A DNA stretch of 64,000 nt, taken from contig NZ_CH902578.1 in NCBI RefSeq assembly GCF_000152805.1, forward strand, positions 2,441,074 through 2,505,073, read 5' to 3'. How positions within the stretch are numbered: position 1 is the stretch's first letter; each line of letters opens with the position of its first letter. The position numbers and the translations under genes were made by a program. The stretch comes from Maritimibacter alkaliphilus HTCC2654. GTDB taxonomy: Bacteria; Pseudomonadota; Alphaproteobacteria; Rhodobacterales; Rhodobacteraceae. Positions 57,985 to 64,000 of this stretch are shown here, piece after piece. The notes under the pieces are model-generated. The model saw only the letters and a program-made list of their open reading frames with translations. It made no database searches and had not been told where the DNA came from.

Positions 57985-58920
57985 TTACTCGAGCATGGAC
58001 GAGATGGTGCCGAGCGTTTCGGTATCCGCCTCGATCTGGGCCGCCGATTCCTCGGCATTCTGCCAATAGATCAGGGCGCCCGTGTCCTCGGCCAACTGCT
58101 TGGCCGCGTCGGAGGTGACGACCTTCTGGGCCACGGCGACGATCTTTTCGCGCACATCTGCGGGCGTGTCCTTGTGAACGAACAGACCGTTCCACAGCGA
58201 CACGTCGAGCGCCGGGGCGACCTCCCCGACCGTCGGGGCGTCGGGCGTCAGCGGGATGCGTTCCGCACCGATGGACGCAAGAACCTTCACGTCGTCGAGG
58301 CAGGGCAGGATAAGTTGCAGCGTCGTGTTGATGACATCGGCATCACCCGAGGCCAGCGTGTTGCAGTCCAGCGCGTCGAACGCCGCGTCCGAGGCGAACG
58401 AGAACCCCTTTTCCTTGGCGAGGGCCAGCGTCACCTGCGTCGGGACGAGCGGCGCACCGAAGTGGCCCAGAACGACGTCGTTGTCCTGCGCATAGGCGGC
58501 GAGTTCGTCGACCGAACCATAGGGCGCATCGCCGGAGGCCGCGATCACGAAGGGATAGGTCAGGAAGATGCCGAGCGGATCGAAGGGGTTCGGGTTCAGC
58601 GCCGGGATGCCGACCTCGGGCCCGACGATCGGCACGGCGATGACGAACGACCCGATGGTGTAGCCGTCCGCCGGAGCACTGGCGACTTCGGCGGCACCGG
58701 GGAACGGCCCACCGCCGCCACCCGGCTTGTTCACGACCGCGGCCGGAACGCCATAGGTGGCCTGAAATTCGTCCGCGATCATGCGGGTCAGAACGTCTTC
58801 GAGGTCACCGGGCGGAAACGGCACGACGAACTCGACCGGCTTTTCAGGATACTCGGCCTGCGCGGCCATCGGCAGGGCTGCGGCGGCGAGTGCCACGGCG
58901 CTTGCAAGGACTGTCTTCAT
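57985..58920 (-). CDS. TctC-family substrate-binding protein
   Basis: 311 aa periplasmic binding protein. Signal peptide ends near AAQAE; the mature start YPEKPVEFVVPFPPGDLEDV is typical of TctC/Bug proteins. Binding-site loops (GGGGGPFPGAAEVASAPADG) are present. Unusual are cysteines at LDCNTLASG and ILPCLDD, which could form a disulfide. Substrate unknown. First gene of the tctCBA-ALDH-Tm1 run. Confidence 0.92.
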   Translation of the reverse strand: MKTVLASAVALAAAALPMAAQAEYPEKPVEFVVPFPPGDLEDVLTRMIADEFQATYGVPAAVVNKPGGGGGPFPGAAEVASAPADGYTIGSFVIAVPIVGPEVGIPALNPNPFDPLGIFLTYPFVIAASGDAPYGSVDELAAYAQDNDVVLGHFGAPLVPTQVTLALAKEKGFSFASDAAFDALDCNTLASGDADVINTTLQLILPCLDDVKVLASIGAERIPLTPDAPTVGEVAPALDVSLWNGLFVHKDTPADVREKIVAVAQKVVTSDAAKQLAEDTGALIYWQNAEESAAQIEADTETLGTISSMLE

Positions 58921-58939
58921 GTCTGGCTCCCGTTGGTTG

Positions 58940-58956
58940 GGTTCATTATTTGAACC
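58940..58956. promoter_or_regulatory. Likely IclR operator between tctC and iclR
   Basis: Perfect inverted repeat GGTTCA-N5-TGAACC, 20 bases before the tctC ATG and 94 before the iclR ATG. IclR regulators commonly bind such palindromes between their gene and the divergent target. Site and protein have not been linked by experiment. Confidence 0.6.
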
Positions 58957-59049
58957 ACTGGTAGCATTTATTCTTGCAGCTTCGAATCTTTTCTGTCAAC
59001 GTCGAGACGAAAAAATTGCACTCGCAACGATCGGACGACCGGCCCGCAG

Positions 59050-59835
59050 ATGGGAACGATTACCAAAGCGCTGGACCTGCTGAATTTCTTCGCAAAGCAG
59101 AAACCCGAGATCGGGCTGACCGAGTTCGTGCGCCTCGTGAACCGGGACAAGGCGACCGTGCATCGCCACCTTACCGAGTTGATGGAAAACGGTTTTCTCG
59201 AACAGAATCCGGTCACGCGGGCCTATCGTCTTGGCCCTGCGATCCTGCGTTTGTCCGGGGTGCGCGAAGCGACCCATCCGCTGAGATCCGTCCTGCGCCC
59301 TATCGTCGAAGACATCGCGAGACAGGTGGGAGAGCTCACTCACGTCTCGCTGTTGCAGGGCGATGTCCTGTCCCCCGCGCTGCATTTCGACCCGATGACC
59401 CATGGCACGCAGGTGGCCTTCGACGAATCAGAGATCCTGCCTTTGCACGCCACGTCATCGGGGCTCGCCGTTCTTGCCTTCGCGGATGAGGACGTGACCC
59501 GAAGCGTTCTGAAGCGACCCCTGACCAAATACGCGGACGGGACGATCACCACGGCAGACGAGCTTCGGTCGGTTCTGGACGAGGTGCGACGCACCGGCAC
59601 CGCATCGCAGGACCGGACATTCGACAGCGAAGTCTGTTCGCAAGGCGCCCCCCTGTTCGGCGTCGGCGGCAAGGTCGTCGGCGCGGTGTCCATCGCGCTG
59701 CCCGCCGTGCGCGACACGGACGAGAAACGGGCCGAGATCCGCGAAGCCCTGCGTGATGGAATGGTCAGGATCACCCAACAGCTTGGCGGCGACCTGCCGC
59801 CCGAACACGCCGAAAAATGGCAGTCCGCCGTCTGA
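59050..59835 (+). CDS. IclR-family transcriptional regulator
   Basis: 261 aa. Winged helix at residues 1-65 (GLTEFVRLVNRDKATVHRHL is the recognition region), then an IclR effector domain (around 85-250) with the usual pocket (CSQGAPLFGVGGKVVGAVSIALP). Probably controls the divergent tct-ALDH operon and the aminotransferase behind it; effector unknown, perhaps the transported carboxylate. Confidence 0.92.
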   Translation: MGTITKALDLLNFFAKQKPEIGLTEFVRLVNRDKATVHRHLTELMENGFLEQNPVTRAYRLGPAILRLSGVREATHPLRSVLRPIVEDIARQVGELTHVSLLQGDVLSPALHFDPMTHGTQVAFDESEILPLHATSSGLAVLAFADEDVTRSVLKRPLTKYADGTITTADELRSVLDEVRRTGTASQDRTFDSEVCSQGAPLFGVGGKVVGAVSIALPAVRDTDEKRAEIREALRDGMVRITQQLGGDLPPEHAEKWQSAV

Positions 59836-59877
59836 GGCAGGCTTTCCAAGAACCCCGAGACGACAGAGGACCGGACC

Positions 59878-61230
59878 ATGAAAGACGCGAATTTCCTCAA
59901 AGAACGCAACGCCCGTGCGATCTGGCATCCGATGGCGCATCCGGCCGACAGTATCGCCAACCCGCCCGACATCATCGTGGGTGGCGAAGGCGTCACCATC
60001 ACCGATGTGGACGGCCACACCACGGTCGATGCCGTCGGCGGCCTGTGGAACGTGAACCTCGGGTTCTCCTGCCAGCCGGTGAAGGATGCCATCGCGGCCC
60101 AGTTGGACCGCCTGCCCTATTACTCGATCTTTCGCGGCACATCGAACGATCAGGTCATCGAACTGGGCGAGATGCTTGCGGATTTCTTCGCGCCCGACGG
60201 CCTGACGCGCGCATTCTACACCTCCGGCGGGTCGGATTCGGTCGAAGTGGCGCTGCGACTGGCGCGCCAGTATCACAAGGTGCGCGGCGAAGCGGGCCGG
60301 GTGAAGTATCTGTCGTTGAAAAAGGGCTATCACGGCACGCACACGCTGGGGGCATCGGTCAACGGTAACGCCAATTTCCGCACGCAGTACGAGCCCTTGA
60401 TGCCGGGCTGCTACCACGTGCCGGCCCCCTACACCTATCGCAACCCGTTCAACGAGACGGACCCCGCGAAGCTCGCCCAACTCTGCCTCGCCGCGATCGA
60501 GGACGAGATCAAGTTTCAGGACGCTTCGACCATCGCGGCCTTCATCATGGAGCCGGTGTTGGGCGCGGGCGGGGTCATCCCGCCGCATGAGAGCTTCATG
60601 CCGGGGGTTCGCGAGATTTGCGACAAGCACGGCATTCTGTTGATCGCGGACGAGGTCATCACCGCTTTTGGCCGCACCGGCGACTGGTCGGGAAGCCGCC
60701 ATTGGGGCGTGCAACCGGACCTGATGTGCACGGCCAAGGCGATTACGAACGGCTATTTCCCGTTCGGCGCCGTCATGATTTCGGAAAAGGTGTCCGACGT
60801 GTTCGAGAACGACACCACCGGCAAGGGGGCCATCGGGTCGGGATACACCTATTCCGGTCACCCGGTCGGTGCGGCGGCGGCAATCGCCTGCCTCGGCGAA
60901 ACCGTCCGGTTGAACGTCAAAGACAACGCGGCAGCGCGGGGCGAACAGCTTTTCGCCGGTCTGAAGGCCTTGCAGGACGAATACGACGTTATCGGCGATG
61001 TGCGTGGGGGACATGGCCTGATGCTCGCGCTGGAACTGGTCTCGGACCGCGCCACCAAGACGCCCATCGACAAGCAGGCCATCGGCAAGCTGCACCGCGT
61101 GACATATGAAAGCGGGGCGATGGTCCGGGTTTCGGGCAACAACGTGATCCTGTCCCCCTCGCTCATCCTGAGCGAAACGGAAGCCCGCACGATTCTCGAC
61201 GCTCTCCACAAGGGATTTGCCGCGATCTGA
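59878..61230 (+). CDS. Class III (omega) aminotransferase
   Basis: 450 aa PLP enzyme. Schiff-base Lys287 in CTAKAITNGYFPFGAV; PLP-phosphate loop SGGSDSVEVALRLARQYH; ADEVITAFGRTG holds the Asp for the pyridine nitrogen. The family moves an amino group from a terminal amine to pyruvate or similar, giving an aldehyde. That matches the ALDH in the divergent operon. Substrate (for example beta-alanine, taurine or a diamine) cannot be told. AGAGGA precedes the start, 43 bases behind iclR. Confidence 0.92.
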   Translation: MKDANFLKERNARAIWHPMAHPADSIANPPDIIVGGEGVTITDVDGHTTVDAVGGLWNVNLGFSCQPVKDAIAAQLDRLPYYSIFRGTSNDQVIELGEMLADFFAPDGLTRAFYTSGGSDSVEVALRLARQYHKVRGEAGRVKYLSLKKGYHGTHTLGASVNGNANFRTQYEPLMPGCYHVPAPYTYRNPFNETDPAKLAQLCLAAIEDEIKFQDASTIAAFIMEPVLGAGGVIPPHESFMPGVREICDKHGILLIADEVITAFGRTGDWSGSRHWGVQPDLMCTAKAITNGYFPFGAVMISEKVSDVFENDTTGKGAIGSGYTYSGHPVGAAAAIACLGETVRLNVKDNAAARGEQLFAGLKALQDEYDVIGDVRGGHGLMLALELVSDRATKTPIDKQAIGKLHRVTYESGAMVRVSGNNVILSPSLILSETEARTILDALHKGFAAI

Positions 61231-61236
61231 TCCGGG

Positions 61237-61953
61237 TCAGCCGCCGACCGCGCCCTTTTCGCGCAGGTTGACCCCTTCCCAGCTTCCCTCGGCCCAAAGA
61301 AGGGTCATGCGCGTGAACGACCCTCGGGCAAGGTCGGGGTGATCCGCGACTTTCATGGCCGAGCGATGGGGTTCGCTGCGGTAGGCGGCCGAAATCACGG
61401 CGCCCTCGTTTTCCCAGAGCGATAGGGTCGGCGCATCCAGACGTTGGTCGTCCGGCAGTAACTGCTGTTCGAGGATCACGGACGGCAGGTCGGAAAAGGC
61501 CTGCCTTACCGCGCGCGTCCCTTTGCCGAAGGCGATCATGCCTTCGCCGGGATTGCCGATCCCCAGTGTCGTAAGGACGAAGACGGGCCGGGACGACTTC
61601 GGTCGCGGGCCGAGGTCATGGAACACCGATGCCGCCTTGCCGTCAGGGTGCCAGTTCAGGTCGCCGTGGCTTTGGTAGGGCAGCAAAAGCCCGCTCCACC
61701 ACTCTTCCGCCTGCGTCAGCAGGGGAATGTTTTCGACCCGCCGCTTCAGAAATCGTCGTCCGGCATCGCGATCCGGCCACAGCGCGATCCAGGTCCGAAT
61801 GGTCCGGTTGCGAGAGGGCAGCCCCGCCTCGTTCCACGCCACCTCGGACCCGGCAAGGGCAAAGTCCGCGCCCTCCGGCCCGCCGCTCGTGTCGTCGGTC
61901 GCGGAGAGGTCGCGGGGAAATCTGGCAGAAATGATCGTGAATGCCTGTGCCAC
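61237..61953 (-). CDS. CrtA-like (spheroidene monooxygenase-related) protein
   Basis: 238 aa. The C-terminal half has the CrtA-type pattern: LSLWENEGAVISAAYRSEPH, then RGSFTRMTLLWAEGSW, similar to the Phe/Ser-Trp and His motifs of spheroidene monooxygenase, a heme enzyme of carotenoid synthesis. The match is by eye and only partial, and no carotenoid genes are near. It may be a separate function in the same family. Single gene, convergent with the aminotransferase. Confidence 0.5.
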   Translation of the reverse strand: MAQAFTIISARFPRDLSATDDTSGGPEGADFALAGSEVAWNEAGLPSRNRTIRTWIALWPDRDAGRRFLKRRVENIPLLTQAEEWWSGLLLPYQSHGDLNWHPDGKAASVFHDLGPRPKSSRPVFVLTTLGIGNPGEGMIAFGKGTRAVRQAFSDLPSVILEQQLLPDDQRLDAPTLSLWENEGAVISAAYRSEPHRSAMKVADHPDLARGSFTRMTLLWAEGSWEGVNLREKGAVGG

Positions 61954-62019
61954 CCGAACCCCCTTTCGACCCGGAGCCTAAGGGGTAAGTGGCGAATTAC
62001 CAAGCATTTGGCCGCGCGA

Positions 62020-63081
62020 TCAGATCGCGATCAGATGATTGTCCCAAGCCGAGGGCGTTCGGTTCAGGGCGCGTGGCCCGGCATGGTCGAGGGCGATCAG
62101 GCCGCCAAGCCCGTCCGACGCCAGATACCCATCCCCCAACGTGGCAAGTCCGCAAACGTCGCTTCGCGCGAAAGACGCGATGAAATCGCCGTCGGGTGTG
62201 AACCGATGCAGGCGCCCGCCGCGGGGCGAGGTGATGGCGACCTCGCCACCATTTCCCGCGAAGGCGATGCTGCCCGCATAACCCTGCATCAGCAACTGTT
62301 CGTCCAGCGGGGCGCTCGCCAAGATTGGTGCCTCGGTCATCCGGTGCAGGCCAAGCAGAGGCATCGCCGCGCCCTCTTCGCCCTGCCATTGCATCGCGAA
62401 TGCCACCAGACCGTCGGGGCGGATCGCAAGGTGGCGGATCGAGTTCTGGTGGAGGTCCGGGTCGAGGATCAGTTTGTCGAGCACCCGGCCCGACAGGTCC
62501 GTGTAGACGAGGCTCGGCTCCATCCGGTCGATGTTCATCTTTTCCCGGTCATCGGTTTCGATCCCGCCATTCGCGACCACGAGCCGGGCGCCGTCCGGCA
62601 TAAGCCGTATCTCGTGCGGGCCTAGCCCGGTCGTCGGGAAGCTGCCGAGGCGCGTGTAGCTGTCGGTATCCCAGATCCCGACATGGCCCGCGCTTCCAAC
62701 GATCTCCTGCTCGGAAGTGAACAGCGTCGATCCATCCTTGGAATAAACGCCGTGCCCGTTGAAATGACGGTCCGCTGGCGGTTCGAGATTACGCAGGACG
62801 ACGCCTGTTGCGCAGTCGATCACAAGCGCGAAACGTCCGGGGCGGCGCGCGAACCCGATCGCTTCTGCCCGCGTCGGGTGCCCGCAGGCCGCATGGCCGC
62901 GTGCGGGCAGTGGGATCGAGAATGTTTCGCGTCCGTCCGCGTCGATCCCGTGGATCGCGTAGGTTCCATCGGGTTCCCTGGCTGCCGCGATGTACGACGG
63001 CGAGCCGACCGCCGACCATCCCAGTCGCGGCGCACCGGCGGCTGCGATCAGCCCACCCAGAAACGCGCGTCTGTTCGTCAT
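62020..63081 (-). CDS. DUF1513 protein, Tat-type signal
   Basis: 353 aa beta-propeller-like protein. The start MTNRRAFLGGLIAAAGAP has twin Arg4-Arg5 as in Tat signals; GHAACGHPTRAEAIGFARRP and GIGPHEIRLMPDG-like motifs (here GLGPHEIRLMPDG) mark DUF1513. The family occurs with imelysins and a di-heme thiol oxidoreductase in iron-uptake loci. Start at 63081 lies one base after the imelysin stop. Confidence 0.88.
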   Translation of the reverse strand: MTNRRAFLGGLIAAAGAPRLGWSAVGSPSYIAAAREPDGTYAIHGIDADGRETFSIPLPARGHAACGHPTRAEAIGFARRPGRFALVIDCATGVVLRNLEPPADRHFNGHGVYSKDGSTLFTSEQEIVGSAGHVGIWDTDSYTRLGSFPTTGLGPHEIRLMPDGARLVVANGGIETDDREKMNIDRMEPSLVYTDLSGRVLDKLILDPDLHQNSIRHLAIRPDGLVAFAMQWQGEEGAAMPLLGLHRMTEAPILASAPLDEQLLMQGYAGSIAFAGNGGEVAITSPRGGRLHRFTPDGDFIASFARSDVCGLATLGDGYLASDGLGGLIALDHAGPRALNRTPSAWDNHLIAI

Positions 63082-63082
63082 G

Positions 63083-64000
63083 TCAGTCTCCGTCCGACGA
63101 ATTGAAGCCGGGCGTGATCCCGTATCGGGTACCCACTTCGACTTCGACCGCGTTCTCGACCGCATCGATTTTCTGCTGAAGAATCTCGACGTCCAGACGC
63201 TTCATGAGATCGCCGATGTTCTGAAAAGACGGGTCGGTGATGGTTTCGGCCTGCTCGCGAACAGCGTCGAGCGCCGCACGGGTTTCAGGGAGTTCCCAGT
63301 CGGCCAGAGCCTCGGCCAGCCCGACCGCCGCTTCGGTCGCCAGCACGGATTGAGTGAGGCTGCGCCCGGACCGCCAGGCTTCGGCGCGCGTCGGTCGAGC
63401 GCGGGCGACCTCACCCAGCGGCCGCCCAAGCCGCGTGTCTTTCGTGAATTCGAGGGCTGAAAGGATCTGCGTATAGATCGCGCGCTGGGCCTCGGCTTCG
63501 TCGAGGTAGGTCGTGTTGCCCGCGCTTCCCGGGTCGAGGAGGAGCGGCGCGAAATCGTTCCATTGCGCTTGAAGCGCAGTCGCCTGATCCACCACGTCGC
63601 GCGTCAGCGCCCGGACCAGCGTGCAGGCATAATCGCCCTCGGCATAGTCGTTGAATTGACTGTCATAGAGCATCCGCTCCAAGGCGAAGAACCCGCGTGC
63701 CGCGATGGAAATTTCTTCGAACGCCGCCTGATCTTCGACCACCGGGTCTTTGTTCGAGATCAGGTCCGCGAGCGTTCTCTCGGTGAAGCCGCGTTTGTCA
63801 GGCCAGAAAGACAGGGACAGGGCGCCCTGTTCGCTTGGCCCCAGCCGCACGTCGGCGACCGCCATCCAACCGTCGAACGCGGCGTTGTATGGCCCGACAA
63901 GCCCCTCGGCCTCGCAGCTTTCCTGCGCGGCGTCGTCCAGCACCTCGGCGGCCTCGGTGAAGGCGGCGAGATGTGGAAGGATGTAATCGTTCACGGCCTC
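63083..64000 (-). CDS. Imelysin family protein (5' part beyond window)
   Basis: About 305 residues visible, all-helical imelysin type; the N terminus and signal lie outside. NDYILPHLAAFTEAAEVLDD corresponds to the first mature helix, so the GTG at 63994 is inside the gene rather than its start. GxHxxE-like GFFALERMLYDSQF matches the second imelysin motif in which the His region is altered. The family binds iron or works with iron uptake. Confidence 0.85.
   Translation of the reverse strand, partial: EAVNDYILPHLAAFTEAAEVLDDAAQESCEAEGLVGPYNAAFDGWMAVADVRLGPSEQGALSLSFWPDKRGFTERTLADLISNKDPVVEDQAAFEEISIAARGFFALERMLYDSQFNDYAEGDYACTLVRALTRDVVDQATALQAQWNDFAPLLLDPGSAGNTTYLDEAEAQRAIYTQILSALEFTKDTRLGRPLGEVARARPTRAEAWRSGRSLTQSVLATEAAVGLAEALADWELPETRAALDAVREQAETITDPSFQNIGDLMKRLDVEILQQKIDAVENAVEVEVGTRYGITPGFNSSDGD

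Overview
The window is a GC-rich chromosomal segment from an alphaproteobacterium, very probably the order Rhodobacterales (Roseobacter/Rhodobacter group). Pointers are the rpsT-dnaA-dnaN-recF order, the hemD / Mic60-like / HemY-like operon divergent from tsaD, a Hint-domain protein with an N-terminal lectin-like part, a TrpD2-like gene divergent from a fused cysG, and FNR/NnrR-type palindromes of the Rhodobacter kind ahead of nos genes. Almost every base is coding. I see no insertion sequence, prophage, CRISPR array or rRNA operon, and one tRNA.

Region by region. (1) 1-7160, minus strand: a nitrous-oxide reductase cluster tatA-like / nosR-nosZ-nosD-nosF-nosY, cut by the window start. TTGCG/CACAA-type palindromes lie before both tatA and nosR. 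(2) 7300-15670: replication core (rpsT, dnaA, dnaN, recF, gyrB), with a VOC gene and a LysE-type exporter translationally coupled behind recF, and a GANTC-rich leader upstream of dnaA. (3) 15950-24850: DEAD-box helicase, enoyl-CoA hydratase, mutM, divergent ubiE-ubiB, an APH-type kinase overlapping a LOG-family gene, and dapD. (4) 24960-32140: membrane and stress genes, namely a GlsB-like protein, two different CaCA-type antiporters flanking a DUF4336 gene, a coupled set (unknown 114-aa protein, DUF389, HAD phosphatase), a lipoprotein and a Hint-domain protein. (5) 32500-45430: metabolism and envelope, with dapE, a Tat-exported CpdB-like nucleotidase, TrpD2-like and cysG, an HD hydrolase, ahcY with a structured leader, a DUF4344 peptidase, a PRC-barrel protein with an acidic tail, a PanE-like reductase, an alpha/beta hydrolase and a Kbp/LysM protein. 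(6) 45590-53100: DUF2853, a possible small RNA or attenuator, DUF1761, EVE, YciI, gpsA-tsaD, hemD-Mic60-HemY and tRNA-Thr(CGT). (7) 53130-61230: a catabolic locus of tctC-tctB-tctA, aldehyde dehydrogenase and a Tm-1-like ATP-binding protein, divergent from an IclR regulator and a class III aminotransferase. (8) 61230-64000: a CrtA-like protein, then DUF1513 and imelysin genes of an iron-uptake type locus running off the window.

Working together. The nos genes make, assemble and feed electrons to periplasmic N2O reductase; NosZ carries a Tat signal, so the co-oriented TatA-like gene fits its export. The tct/ALDH/aminotransferase locus looks like uptake of a carboxylate or amino acid through a tripartite transporter, transamination to an aldehyde and oxidation to an acid, under IclR control; the substrate cannot be read from sequence. 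The least explained items are the Tm-1-like gene without its usual TIM-barrel partner, the terminator/antiterminator-like RNA at 46083-46174, the GANTC cluster before dnaA, and the second antiporter whose first alpha repeat has lost its acidic motif.
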